Part shown: positions 25,576 to 39,000 of the stretch, in pieces
How the letters are laid out: every line of letters begins with the position of its first letter
Position numbering within the stretch: position 1 is the first letter of the stretch
DNA from: Setaria digitata
Taxonomy: Eukaryota > Nematoda > Chromadorea > Rhabditida > Setariidae
DNA length: 64,000 nt
Reading direction: 5' to 3'
NCBI GenBank assembly: GCA_003640385.1
Contig: RCAB01000231.1
Location: forward strand, 1 to 64,000
Notes under the pieces: model-generated
What the model was told of the DNA's origin: nothing
Seen by the model: the letters and a program-made list of their open reading frames with translations, nothing else
Databases searched by the model: none
Program-made: the position numbers and the translations under genes

Positions 25576-27454
25576 ATGGATAATCTAGCAGATCGATCGA
25601 TTCTGCAACTGTTCGTCACAATTTTGCTGTTGCCTGCTAGTGTTCAGCAAGTATTTTTCGAACAACGTAATCACTTCTTTTTATTTCATTCAACTGCTAT
25701 CATTTTAGAGTGAAACTTTTAGATTTACAGATTTATCAACAGTAGACTTTCCCGTCTAACACTCTTCAGATGTTCAATATCACTGTAATTTGGGCAAGTG
25801 GGGTAGGCTCAAGATAATGTTCCTAAAGGAGGAGAGAGTAAGCAGTACCGCTAAAATGATTGACAAATAAAATTGCAGATGAGATCGATTATTCAAAATT
25901 TCTGATGTTAATGTTACCTTTTAGAGCTGAACCAGCTACCAGCACCTGATCTTGGCGGTCATGATGTACTACCCGAAATGTTTCTTACCGCTCTCAAAAA
26001 ATCTGGTGGAGACCTAAACACCGGCAGTGATATGCCGCCCGACACACTTGTTGATCCAGATGGCCGTATCGTTGCTTTTTCCAGGCGGTGGGAACAAAAG
26101 TAATACTTTTCGAGTCTTGAATGGAATGTTATAATAATGTCGTGCAGCATCGCTATTGAAAGTGCGGCAGAAGTCATGAGATAATCACCGAGAGTTCACT
26201 ATATTTAATTAGTAATTAAGTGTATGTTTGATTGCTGCTGCATCTTTTTGGTAAGTTCAGCATTAGCGATGTTCATCCATTCAACGGTTGGGTAAGGTAA
26301 AATGATGTTCATAGTTTCATCTAGCAATGATCCTACACACTATGGACCTTGGAGCAGGGCAAAAATTTTCACCTCCGTTATTGTTTTATGATTTGCTTTC
26401 TCTAATTAATTTAAAGGCATGTAAAGGAGTTGCAAGGAAAAAAGCAACTTCTGGAGGAAATAGCCGAGAAAAATGGCAAAAAGATAGTCTCACTGAATAC
26501 TTACCTTTGGACAGTACTTGGCTGCATTTGCATTGTTGCATGTGGCATTGTCCCTGCATTTGTTCTTCCTTATGATTCCAGAAAGTTTCTTCAGTCAAAC
26601 TGTTAGTTTTCACAACTAAAGAATACGTTTTCTCGGTTTTCAAATGTATCGAAAATTGAAACAAATTTTCTCGAACTGAGAGTCGTGAAAATTTCCAATT
26701 TTTACGAAAATTTAGTGAACCTGTATATGACTTCCTTGCTAATTTTCTGTTTATTTAACCGCATTGAATTTTTATTTCAGATGGTCGTCGAAGCTTGCAC
26801 TTGCTACTGAGTTTCGCTGTTGGAAGTCTGATTGGTGATGTCTTCCTTCATTTGCTTCCAGCTGTATGGGCAGATGCTCAAGGTAATTTCCATTTTTGTT
26901 CAACTGTTAATACGCGAGTTCTGATAATATGGAATATTGCTGTGCAAATAACAGAGTAATTATATCAGTTCAATTTGTGCATTACAGTGGATAGATTGAC
27001 AGCGGGTGTATGGACGACAGCCGGTGTTTCGTTTTGCTTTGTACTTGAAAAACTCTGTTCAACGAGTGAATCTAGTCAGCGTAGAGTAAGTTGCTTTACT
27101 ATTCATACTTGCGGAACATTTCATCCGAGTCTTTAAAATTTTCGAGATTTAAGTTGGCTAAATAACTTTTCCTTACAAAAATTTTTCATTTACGAGGTAT
27201 TGGGATGAATAGATATCACAGTTCTGGTTTTTGTTTTCAAAAGCTAACAACAACTTAAGGAGATGTTTCTGAATAAAATCTAGAATGCCATAAAAAGTTG
27301 AGGTAATTCATTTTTCAAATCTTACAGATGTGTGCCATATTAAATCTTATCGCCAATTTTATGGACAATTTCACCCACGGACTGGCCATTGGTGGTTCAT
27401 TTTTAACGGATCCGAAGGTTGTCGTTGAATTTTCTCATTTCGTTTTACAAAACG

Positions 27455-27485
<31 letters not shown>

Positions 27486-28480
27486 CATTTTATCAGTCCT
27501 CTATAAGCGGGACTCAGGTGATGGCAATCGTGAGAAAATCCTGCAACACCTACTGAAATGTCCTTTATGTTATATTGAAAAATCTCGCAAACTGTTATGT
27601 TAAGCTTTACCTGTGTTTCTCGGATCACTTTGCTTTAGCTCCAACTCAGCTCCATAATTAGGAGAAAATACTCACCTATAAAAAGATTTTATAATGGCAT
27701 TTAAGTTTAGGCTGCTATATGCTAGGATGTTAAGTAAGCTTCATCCTTTTAATTATTACATCAATTAATTTGTCACTCTGAAAATGGATTTTTGCAGCTT
27801 GGTTTGTTGACGACATTCTCAATAGTTATTCATGAGTTGCCACATGAAATTAGCGATTTTGCTATCTTACTTCGTGCCAACTTCAGCAGATGGTCTGCAA
27901 TACAAGCACAGGTAGGGTGTTTTAGATATTTTGAAGAAATATGAAAGGGAACGTGCTGGAAGCATGGAAAAAGTGGCGCTTCTTAGCCAAATGCAAAAAT
28001 TATGGCCAATTCCACTGATTACAGTTGTTGACCGCAGTTGGAGGTGCTGTAGGAGCATGTGCAGCATTACTCCTACATTCTGAATATGCAACGAATGGAG
28101 CATCTCAGAGCATCTTGCCATTTACAGCCGGTGGTTTTATCAATATTGCACTTGCTCAAATACTGCCCGAATTAATGAAGGAAACCGATTCAAGGTACTC
28201 ATCATTCTTGACCAAATATCGATCTGCACTGTGATGCAGCTATTGCATCATTGAATGATAGCATTGATTTTATATCGAAGCTGGCTCGGAATCCACTTGA
28301 TAGCTTAAAAGAATATTAGATAGCCAGTGAAGATTTGAATTGCATTGTACGGGGTGTTGTTCTTTACTGTCCAACTCAACGGTTATTTGGCACAATTTCA
28401 GGCAAAATATTTTGCAGTGGATGTTCTTTTTAATTGGCATTACAATGATGGCTTTATTAAATCAGTTCCATCTCAATTAG
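25576..28480 (+). CDS. SLC39A13: ZIP-family zinc transporter, ZIP13/ZIP7-like (SLC39A13 group)
   Basis: Moves zinc into the cytosol, in this subgroup usually from Golgi, ER or vesicles. Nine exons fit in phase: 25576-25666, 25925-26087, 26417-26601, 26781-26882, 26988-27085, 27328-27417, 27798-27911, 28025-28194 and 28402-28480, giving 363 codons. Exon 1 encodes a signal-like hydrophobic segment. Exon 2 is a hydrophilic luminal stretch rich in Asp/Pro/Gly. Exon 3 starts the helices. The zinc-site helices are clear: DNFTHGLAIGGSF (TM4, exon 6) and IHELPHEISDFAILL (TM5, exon 7), the HEXPHE motif of the LIV-1 class. The His-rich loops of ZIP7 are not seen, which favours ZIP13. The start ATG lies five bases after TTTATAG, so a trans-splice acceptor is likely; an in-frame ATG at 25510 would add 22 residues. 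Confidence 0.9.
27457..27479 (+). repeat. Poly(A) run in a ZIP gene intron
   Basis: An uninterrupted A tract of more than 20 bases, about 40 bases after the donor of exon 6; a likely sequencing-error hotspot. Confidence 0.85.
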
Positions 28481-28686
28481 TATCGCTAAGAAGCCTTGGA
28501 AATCAGTGACAACTGGTTAAAACATTTTTGCACTGAATTTTGCAATTGTAGCCAGTTTCACTTCCACTAGTTCCATTAAAAGCCTTAAGAATTTGTGCAT
28601 TGATAAGCGATTGTTGTTCCTTTCAACAATCACCGTTAGCAACTTTGGATTTTGTCGCTTCATACTCCTGTATTCTTTTCCAGCAT

Positions 28687-28692
28687 AATAAA
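28687..28692 (+). terminator. Poly(A) signal of the ZIP gene
   Basis: AATAAA about 207 bases past the zinc transporter stop, the first hexamer in that direction. Confidence 0.5.
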
Positions 28693-29816
28693 CTGCTGTC
28701 GCTAGATTTCCTCTGAACGAATTACAGATGATTCAGGAAAAGCAAATGAAAATAACAGTTGAAAGTTAACAGAAAAACAGAAAGGGACGTTTGTGTTTCG
28801 AAATGAATCCTGAATATTACGGAAGTATAAATGAGTTGGACAAAACTGAAGCAATAATTATACTTTCCAGCGAGTACTCCGCCCCATCACCTGTGCAGTC
28901 GTCGTCATATCACGCCAAGTGTGCATCCTGTCCAGATGGCAAATGCCGTGTTGTGAGGTGCAGGATGTTTGCAGAAGCTGAAATGCAAGTCCCGAGATAC
29001 GTAAGATTCCGGACTTCAAGGGCAAAAATAACCCTCTCCTTTGAAATGTTCTAACGACAGGACAACTGTGGGGTTCGCAGAATGTGGGAGAAGAGAGAGC
29101 GGAGGTTGTAGCACTTTAGAAGGGGAGTGTGGAAAGGGTGAGGATTAGAGAGGATGGGTAAATATGAATTTCATTTCGCTAACTCATTAATGATTTAGAG
29201 AAAAGAGAAAGACTGTATGGAGTTGAGAGGGATGGGAGTACGGGAGAGATGATGGGAAAGAGTGAGAAGGTACCGGAAAGTGGTAAAGTGACATATCTGC
29301 GATAGCGGTGTACGGAATCGAGCGGCAGTCATTTACTTTCCAGTAAGTTGATTAGTTGCTGTCATTACGGTTGCAAGGAATCGATATCGTTACCTGTTGA
29401 GGTCAGTAGCTTCGTTGATGCGATCAGTGATCAGGAGATAGGATGGTGGTATCAGTGCAGTACCGGTTAAGGACAGACTGGACTACTCGCAGTAATTTGC
29501 CTCTGTCCGTGTTACAGTTCGTCCAAAGAAGGACTGCTGTTAAGTGGACAGAGTGCGATGGAAAGACTCCTTTAATAGGTTATATGCGAAAGGTTACGCT
29601 TTCCATGTCCATGACACGCGAGCGCTTTTGTAGTACGCCACATGTCACACATACGAATTTCGGATTGGATTGAAGACTGCTTTTCCATTTGCACTGCGGA
29701 AATCTTCTTGAACTTGTCAAAATATGCTTCCATGTATGTATACCCTTTTTATAGATCTTATGAGTTATTTCTGGATTTAGTGACGAGGCAGACACATTTT
29801 ATGACAACTAGCTGCT
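28693..29816. other. Intergenic, purine-rich; probable upstream region of MOB3
   Basis: The plus strand is unusually G/A-rich between about 29050 and 29290 (runs of GGGAGAAGAGAGAG type). Open frames at 28791-29054 and 29443-29673 show no family motif. It probably holds the MOB3 promoter or 5' UTR. Confidence 0.4.
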
Positions 29817-31801
29817 ATGGCGAGTTTTCTGGATTTTTTGCAAATGAACAAGGATAAGGTTCGTCCGTTCGGAGGTTTTTAAGCAGCATGCTTAAATATG
29901 ATTTCGTCTACTACGTGTTTCTGGGGTACTCATATTCACTTTCATGATAAAAGTTTTCAGATTAGACTAGATGATCACTGGTAAAACAACTTTCTCTCGT
30001 AACGTTGATCAGTGAAATATTATTAATGAAATATGATGTATTGGTAAAGTGTCTGTAATTCAGATGTTGTGGATGCAGTTTCAATCATTCCACACCCTTG
30101 GGATTTTTTTTTTTTTTTTCAAATCTTCCATATATATATATACTGCTTCCATGTATATATACTCTTTTTATAGATCATATGAGTTATTTTTTTTTTAAAA
30201 AAATCCAGTGTACTATTTTTTTTGGCACATTTTCAGACATTCCGGCCGAAAAAGAAATTCCCAGTTGGAACGTTACGATATAATCTGCACAAGCAAGCCC
30301 AAGCTACATTACATTCGGGTTTAGATTTGAAAAGAGCTGTTCGATTGCCACCTAATGAAAACTTCGAGGATTGGTTGGCTGTGCATAGTAAGTTTGCTCC
30401 TTTATAGGTCAACGTTGTGGTAGAATCCATAACTTCTGGGATATGATTCACTAAATATGCTAATAACTTGCAGCGGTTGACTTTTTCAATCGAATAAATC
30501 TTCTCTATGGCATAATATCGGATGTCTGCACAGCGAAATCTTGTCCTACAATGAGTGGTGGACCTCGGTAAGTTACTTCTACTGTTCTGATGAAGTTTTA
30601 AATATGAAAAGTCAAGTATTGGAATTGCAGGTATTGCTAATCAATAATATTAGAAGGGACCTATGCATTGTAATATCGTTGTAGTTTAGAGTTTTTGATT
30701 TTAATATAGTGCACTTAAAAATGCAACATTATATTATAATGTTTTAGATTGCTTCAGGAATGGATTTTTAGAATATGTTAAAATGAAGAGGAAACTCAGT
30801 AATAAGTCCCCTGTATCAGTCCTTTTATTTTTAATTTCCGAAGCTAAGCTATCTTTTGTTTTCTTGCAGGTATGAATACCTTTGGCAGGATGGCATCAGT
30901 TATAAAAAACCAACAAGATTACCTGCACCTGAATATATATTTCTTCTGATGGATTGGATTGAAATACGAATAAATAATGAAACCATCTTTCCTTCAAGTA
31001 CAGGTATTAATTTTTTCTTGAAGCTTCCAGTCTGGTGGAAAGGTTCTAATATTTGAGCGAGTATTCTGTATTTTGTATTCTAATTTCCTATAGTATTCTA
31101 TATTTTTTCTATTATATAGTATTCCATATATATATATATATATAAAAAACAAAATACTAAGATATTAGCAATAAGATATTAGCAATATATATATATATTG
31201 CTAATATCTTCATTATTTGAACAAAATGTTTTCGAATGGGACTCAGTCAGCATCTTTTATGTTAACTCTGTATAATGAATATAGGTTAAGTGAGTCTAGT
31301 TTACAGAAGTTCCATTCCCAAGAGATTTTCGGCAAACATGCAAAAAGATACTAACAAGATTGTTCCGAGTATTTGTCCATATTTATATACACCACTTCGA
31401 CCGATTATCTCAGTTGGGAGCTGTGAGTTCATTTTCAATTACTAATTTGATGTAATCTGTAACAGAAATTTTTAATAATGACTGCATTGAATATGGCATT
31501 CCAAAAAAAATGGAAAAGTGTTATCACTTGTTTTAGGAACCACATGCAAACACTTTGTACAAACATTTTTACTATTTCATCACTGAACACCAGATGGTTT
31601 CATCTCGTGAATTGGATGCGCTGGCAAGTTTTTTCCTTTGGAATATTGTAGAACAAATTAAGTAATGTTCGGATGAATTGTGTCATCAGATTCCCTACTT
31701 TCTCAAGATTTTCTTCGTTATAGGATAAATGAATATTTTAGAAGGAAATGACGGAGCGGTTAATTATCAGCTCTGGAAGTCGGCGAATTCGTGTTGATTG
31801 A
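29817..31801 (+). CDS. MOB3: MOB3-family kinase adaptor
   Basis: MOB proteins bind and regulate NDR/LATS or MST kinases; MOB3 forms a class that prefers MST kinases. Seven exons (29817-29858, 30237-30387, 30474-30567, 30870-31003, 31307-31422, 31537-31623, 31742-31801) give 227 codons, close to the family's usual ~217. Diagnostic MOB3 stretches are [51 protein letters not shown] and [19 protein letters not shown]. The zinc ligands appear as the CTAKSC pair (exon 3) and the H-x4-H of VHIYIHHF (exon 5). The last intron starts with GC, not GT: exon 6 ends ...RELDAL and exon 7 begins KEMTERL, matching the family's LKEMTAR. Reading through instead gives an unrelated 15-residue tail ending near 31665. 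Confidence 0.95.
31159..31210. repeat. Perfect 38-bp palindrome plus a direct copy of its left arm (MOB3 intron)
   Basis: AAGATATTAGCAAT occurs at 31159-31172 and again at 31173-31186, and its exact reverse complement is at 31197-31210 across an AT alternation. 31173-31210 is a perfect palindrome able to form a hairpin. It lies in MOB3 intron 4, next to a (TA)n stretch at about 31129-31144. Confidence 0.9.
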
Positions 31802-32341
31802 AATACTGCTTAAAGTCAGAACGAGTCTTTCAAGCAGCTTATTGTCCACTTGCTTGTCATTTTGTGATGTCGAACAATTTTATTCTCTCTCTGCTGTAAT
31901 GAGTTTCTTGTGTAAGGAATGTTTCTACGAATTATTGCGTCGAAACTTATAAATGATGATACGAACAATAGCTGCTGTCATTGATTCATTCATCAACAAT
32001 CTCATGTTTATGGTGATAATCGATTGCACCGAAATTCTTGTCCTTTTCTGTAATTAACTGTGTTGTATATGTAAAAAAAAAAAAAAAATTTAATGCTACT
32101 AAATAAGTCATGAGTTTGTTCCCGTATGAATATTTGCATTCTAGAATTGAAATAATACAGAGGGATACATTGGTAACGCAGTTATATCAGAAGTGCTTCT
32201 AGTAAATCTAGTCAGAAAAAGTGAAAGGTGTAATATTTACTCTTTAAAGTTTTTAACGATGGTAGTCATTTGTATCTATAGAGTTGTACCGCGATTGTTT
32301 CTTTAATGTGAGATTGTTTACCACCGTGGTTTAGCAAGTTA

Positions 32342-32347
32342 AATAAA
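32342..32347 (+). terminator. Candidate poly(A) signal of MOB3
   Basis: AATAAA about 540 bases after the MOB3 stop. Rather distant, so the true site may use a variant hexamer closer in. Confidence 0.3.
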
Positions 32348-35300
32348 TCTTAATTTACCAAGTTATGGCATTTTTATACTACCTCATGGAAGCAATTTCG
32401 TCACATTGAAGATTTTATGATATTACTTTTGACGATGTTCATAATTGTGCCACTGAAGATTGTCAAAGATCGCTGTTGTATTTCAAAAACTTGAATGTTC
32501 TTTAGAATAGAGGAACAAAATTGGTATTTGGTTATCAGCAAATCTTGGTTTCATTAGCAGAGCTTACTGGTAGAATTTCTGAATCTGTGATTTTGATTGA
32601 TCCATATGTGAAGATTTGGACCTCTTATCAAACTTTCGATTATTAGGATGCCAAAAATAAAAGGCATCAGCCCGAAATAAAAATTCCATTGGCTGTTGTG
32701 TGGCAGAATTTTCGACACTAATTGTATGTACCCATAAATCAGCGAATCATTGAACAGTACATCTAGCCGTTTGCTTGGCTCATCACTCACTGACTTACGT
32801 TATCCAAACTTTCCAGTGTCACGTTACCAGACACGATCTTCGTCCTATTATTTACTCAGCTTCTCAGCACCAGACTACATCTACTCCAGGAAACCCTCAT
32901 ACTTCCTTTCTTCCCCATCCTTTCTAAACGTAAATCACTTCGAAGTGCAACTCTATGTCAATTAAAATTCTAGAAAGTGTTTCGCTGAAATGTGTACAAA
33001 CATTGACCTGTTTAATGTACTTTCACCTCTCTGTGCATTTCTTCTGTTTCCCGAGTTTCACAGCTCGGCAATTTTATGGTATGATCAACTTCATCTCTTT
33101 TCTCCGATATCAGTTTGAGTTGTGTTTTATGGCTCTGGTAGAATTTAAAGCCCTGGCAATTTTATTCAAAACATCTCTGCAAAAACTGTTGCAGTCGGTC
33201 CCAACACAGCAACATTATTAGTGTCTCGCACTGTTGTTACTACTGACTCCACCTGTTTAATTATTACTTCAGATAGAGAATTACAGAACTAAGAGGAGGA
33301 CACTGTTGTATATCTCTCTACAACATGTATTTATTCAATCATCATTTTCAAATAAAGCGGCTGATTCATCGGGATGACTTTCATTTTTTTCTCCTGAAAA
33401 TAAGAAGAGCAAGTTTGCGAAATATCACTGCTGCTGCTGTTGTTGCCGCAGCAATCTGAAGGAGAAAAGCGACAAGTGACACAACTGTCAGGATCCTCTT
33501 GCCGGCTGCTTCCTGTACTCCTCACTTGATCTTTGTGTAGTTTCTTCCTCAGTAGCAAGGAAGATCGAGCAATTCCTACCCTCACCTATTTCTTTTACTA
33601 TTACACAATGCGGAAAATCAATTAGAGGTGGGAAGGGACCGAGCCACCTGCAAACTTCGATTCCAATGTCTCAGCAAGACGGAATGCTCTCCGGCCGCTG
33701 GCCACAACAACCACTACAGCTAATCGACGACCAATCCTCACATCCTCCGTCTCCGGTTCGCCGCCGTCTTCATTCCCAGCAGCAAACTTCCTTTGACAGC
33801 CTCGTTGGTGCTCATTTTGCAACCTTCTCTGTAGTGCTCTCTTCTTTCCGGTCCACCTGTACCATTTCGTCAGCTTTTCCCGACCATAAACATCGCCGAT
33901 CACAGCAGCAATCGTCGGCCAAACTTTTCTAAAATTTCTTCGCGAATCTCGAGAGGAGAACTTCGAGGCCCGTATCTCCTAACTACAACCTACTGTTCCT
34001 CCAGTCATATTAGCGTTATCATGCCATATGGCATTATAGGAGACTGCTTTCTCATTGTACCACCAACTAATCAATACTGATAATTTTGATTATTTCGTGA
34101 CTCACAGTTACCCCACAATTACCGCTAACCAGTTGCAAAGCGTGTCGTCCACTGTTGTCCACTTTTGCAAGTTAATGAGACGGAGAACAGTTCAGCCCAT
34201 ACAACAATTCACTACTCTGTTTTCCTCATTACTAGAATGCCAACCTTTTCCGGTCACATATCAGTGGCCAAATGAAATAATGTCCTGCCGTCTTTCTCAC
34301 CATTTTCAATTTCTGACATTTATTTAATCTTATATACGAATAGTATGCTCGTTTTCAGTACTGCAAGTTAATGCCATATTTTCTCAAGTACTTCTAGACT
34401 TATTTGGAACAGAGCACGCCAGAAAATGGCTTTCCGTTTTCCTTCTCTTTTCGCGTTCCTAAAAAAAAATCAAAAACAGAAACCATTTTCTTGCAGTGAA
34501 CCATAGGAAGAATCGTCCTACACAACAGCTGTTTCACCTCAGTCGAGTCATTTTTTGCAGGCCAGCTGCTGCAAATACGTATCTATCGCTTACCTCCCGC
34601 AATGCATCCATTATTTCTTTCATATTTTCTGCATTCGTTTACACAACTCTTTTTGGTTAAAGATTGAAATCACTTCCGTGCCTTCAATTAATCTGTTAGT
34701 TTACCGGAATTATTAGAGAAGTTAATTGTTAGGGTTGCAAGGCCGTCCCTGAGAATATCACTACATCTGGAATGCCCTAATTCAATACAGCTCCTGTTTC
34801 TTTCGACAAAGTTTGTACAGTGAGTAAAGACTCGACTCACTGCAGCATAGAAGAGGACTGTTTGCTCGATTCCTTCACCATCTTTCATCGTGCAAGTTAC
34901 CTTTTATCTTTGAAACGAAATGAAATTATTAATATTTGGACTCCTCTTCTCACCGTTCTTTTTTTAGACAGCAACATCATTTCTGACGTTACTTTTTTCT
35001 CTTCCATGTTATGCCTCGTATCTTTTCAGTCCGGTTAAAGAGTTCCTTGTCCCGTCATTTCCAGTCTTGATTTCCCGTTATTTCCTGATTGGACATTTGA
35101 TCATTTCGACAGACCATTTACCATGTCTCATCCATTTGTTAAAGTTTCCACTATTGATGGAAAATGAGAGATGAGTAATGCATGCTGATGTGAAATCATC
35201 AATTTAGAAGCTGAGAATTTTCTGTAGAAAGAAATTATAGAAGTGAAAAGCATCTATGGAGCATTCAAAGAGCTCATTTTCAATTTACTGAGATAAATTG

Positions 35301-36056
35301 GCATTGTAAAGAACTTTTATTTTTGCGAAATTTTTGTCACCATCATTGTCGTCAGCTTAATATTTGCCCTTCATCAACATGAAATGGTCAAAAGATGATT
35401 CTCATTAGATAAATACTGTTAATGGTACTTGCAAAATTACCTATCATTTCATCCTTTTAGTAGAAATAGACACTGAAGGGTTATTAACTTTTGGCTAAAA
35501 CAACGTGGTCGATGATACTACCACATCACTATCATCATTATTACTACATGAACATCTGTAATCTCTTACATGTAACAAGGAATGTATCACGTACTTTAAA
35601 CTACATCAAATAAGATAAATGCAACCAATTAGTATCTCTCGGGAAAATAACTGGTATGAGTAGTAACAAAGAGGGCTGTGAAACAGTAAGGCCTGTTACT
35701 AACGTGAACAGCAGCACTGTCCTATGATCCTGAGAATGGTAAATTCTAGCATTAGCCTAGAGAAGAACGATAAATACAACATCACCCTGTATTGCATTAA
35801 CAGAGCAGTGATTTGGATGAGAAGGAGCTTGGCCTCTTCAGGATATTTCCCTTCCCAATGTGCTACCAAATAGTTCCAAAAAAAAAAAAAGAATAACAAG
35901 GCCATTCGGTTAGTTTGAGAGAAGAGGAGAGGTGAACGTACGTATTTGTGGAGCAGGTGGCGGAGTGATGATTTATTTGATATTTAGTGGCAGAATATTA
36001 TCTTCGATGTCTATTCAAGTTCTTTCGTACACTTTTGTTATCCTTATTCGTTGTAG
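32348..36056. other. 3.7-kb intergenic stretch; no gene seen
   Basis: Open frames on both strands at 33331-33932 overlap each other, are rich in Arg/Gln/Ser and show no motif. The plus strand is pyrimidine-rich from about 32750 to 35100. Presumably promoter and 5' flank of the C3G-like gene. Confidence 0.45.
36051..36056 (+). promoter_or_regulatory. Putative spliced-leader acceptor abutting the C3G-like start codon
   Basis: TTGTAG is immediately followed by the ATG. A cis-spliced 5' UTR exon is also possible; the direct contact with ATG resembles nematode trans-splice sites. Confidence 0.45.
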
Positions 36057-39000
36057 ATGTTTGAGTCTTCGTTTAAGAGCGAATTTGATTTTGGCACAGA
36101 GCTTGGATCTTCTCCACAACAACCTTTTTCACTTCGTAACCGATTGCGAGAAGTTCGAGATGCATTCCGAGGATTCCGGGTAATTTATAAAATGTTTTAG
36201 CCTATGACTAACCTTGTTACTTCTCACTCATTATCCCTCTTTCTTCTGTTTGGTGCTAGTTTCCACTTCTGATGTAGTTCTCTGCCTCATATACATTCAG
36301 GATGAAGCAGAATAGATCAGTCGCTAGAAGGGTAACCCTGAAGGATCAATATTCAGTCTTACTACTTTTGATTTTGAATGGTTATATTTGTACTGTTTGG
36401 AAGCGCAAATGTCTTTTGTATTGCCTAGTAGTAGAGCCTAAGAACCACTACTACAAATCTATTTAATGTAAAGTAATGGATTAAATGTTCTCATGCTGGT
36501 TGCTGTTAAAAAGATTCATCTGCGTTGGCTTCGAAATAAGCCGAAGTGTAATCCTCATCATTTACTGAAAATATTAGATAAAGGAAGGAACCTGAACTTT
36601 ATATATTTCGGTTTTTCTTCTGTGATTGATCAGTGCAAAATCCTTTCGATTTTAATTCATCGTGCTGTTCCTTTAATCGGTATTTCTAGATAATTACATT
36701 AAAAATTCAGAACGAAGTGATCCAGAATATAATTTAAATCCAGAATATGATTTATAATTATTGTTAGCTAATATGCATGCATAATTTGCCTTCATAATAG
36801 ATGGATGGAAGGTAAAAATTTTTGTACGGTGCCAAGCGTGGAATAGTTGTCGGACAAAGTAACCAGAAGTAAGCTAATTGGAGAACTGGCTCTTGGCTTG
36901 CTTGGTAAGCCTTTTCCGATAATGGTGTGGAGTGTGCGGCTGAATAGTTTTGGTTTATTGGGATTCAGCACAAATTTATTTAGCTGGAAGCTCATCCTTG
37001 TTTCTTCGTGGAAATCGGATTGTAGTTCGAATTTAATTGAACATTAAACGCAATACGATACATGTTACTTTTAATACTAAATTTTATTTTCGGTTTTCTT
37101 TTCACTTGTTATTATTTACAACTGAAACGCAGTATTAACGCAATTATTGGTATGCCAATTTCATGCCACTGCTTGATCATGTCATCGGTTGAAATTAATT
37201 TAAACTTCGGTATTGCATGATCATTTCGAATTTTTGATTTCTTATTAAATCCGAAGTGCATTTAAGTAACTAAATAATGAAATACTGTCAGTGATGTTTA
37301 AATTATTCGGACAATTTTTATTCTCTTGATCGTATTTTATTGAAGAGAATGAATTAATTTTAACTCAGCTGTCCTACTATATAATCAATCAATCCAAGCT
37401 AAAACATTCAATTTTTTGTCGAAGGGGTTCTATTTTCTTGTGGGTGGTGCATGTAGAACCCTTTTTTCTTCCAAGAAAAAGTCTATGGGCATCATGACAT
37501 TAATTACCAATTCATCGGTTTTTGTTGAAATTTCTTTTGAACAGAATGTTTTTACTAATAGAACAAAATACAGAATCTTAAATTCTTTTCCACAAAATGT
37601 AAATAAGAGAGCAAAAATGAAAACTTAACACTTCAGAATACATTTCAGCCGTCACCCAGTACTGTTTCACATATCGACTCAAAATTCTCTAGTGCGCCGC
37701 TTCGAAGGGCTTCTGACACTGCTGCATCTTCGATCGTAAGTAGAAAAATATCATTTAAGCGTTTTCTTTTTGGATTTTCCTTACTAGCTTACCTCACGAA
37801 ATAAAGTTAATACCGGAACAGCTGTTTTTAGTTGTTATGGCTCTTTTTTTTTTTTTTTTTTGGAATCTTTTGGAATGCAGATTCACAACCGTAACTGCAA
37901 CAGAATGAATAAAAATTTCATCCAGATCTGAGATCACTCATAATGCTCGAGAATGAACCCTTTCCAATTAGCAGGGATGGCTAAGTGGCTGATAGAAACT
38001 ATATCTTTATATCTAATAGCATTTACGGATATTGCTGGAATTTGATGCAGGAAAATTCAAAGAGCACCTCTGGATCGATGAAGCCGGTAAAGGAAATTGA
38101 AGTTGCAATACAGTTTCTGCACGAAGTAATCCGTACTGATAAGTTTGAAGTACTTATTGGTAGCGCCAATGCCGTGTTTGATTCAGTCCTTTCTTATATA
38201 TCAACACTGAAATGCCCTGCGCCTTCTGTTCAGGTCGGTTTATTATACATTTCACATATGGTCTGGAGTTTCACATTTCATAATTCTTATTGATGATGAA
38301 GTCTCTTTTTTCCAGGATGCGCTAATTGCGTTGTTGGATTGGGTTGAAAACAAAATCTTATCACTTGATATCTATGACGATAATGATAATAGTGATGCAC
38401 AGCCAGGAAGTTCAAAAAACGATGAAAGTGCAAGTGAAGGAACATATTTAGCTACTAAGCTTTTGAAGGTTTTCAGATTTTATTATTAAATATTTCTAGA
38501 GAAATCTTCGCTGGATTTGTCATTGGAAGTTTTGATTGCTAATATTTAGTCATTCAGTGTAATATAATTTCTTTTTCTTTTGTGTGTAATGCTGTAAGAC
38601 GTCTTATCACTTTGATTAGTCAATTCGCTAATTAGATCGTAAAGCCCTTGACTCCTTGGTTTTCTTTTTCTATCATATGGCATTATCTAATGTTCTTATT
38701 CGAAGTTTCTGAATATTGCTTTTCTACAAAACTCAATTCTAAGTTAATAAATAATTATCCGAAGATTTGCTCATGGTTAATTATCCCATAAAAAGCACTA
38801 GGAATTTTTAGGTTATTACGGAAATCGGTGAGAAATCACGCAATACAAAACCCGAGGATGCCAACTTTATCGAATTCCACAGCAGACATCATAGCGCATC
38901 AGTAGGACCAAATGATTCAGGTTTCCACGGTACACCCAGCGGTGATGCAACTTCATCTTTAAGCCACTCGGTCGGAACTGTTGGCGAGTTTCCTTTATTT

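Noticed and set aside
33331..33932. Overlapping frames on both strands rich in Arg, Ser and Gln
   Set aside because: Mutual shadows in a moderately GC-rich patch with no homology or consistent splice sites.
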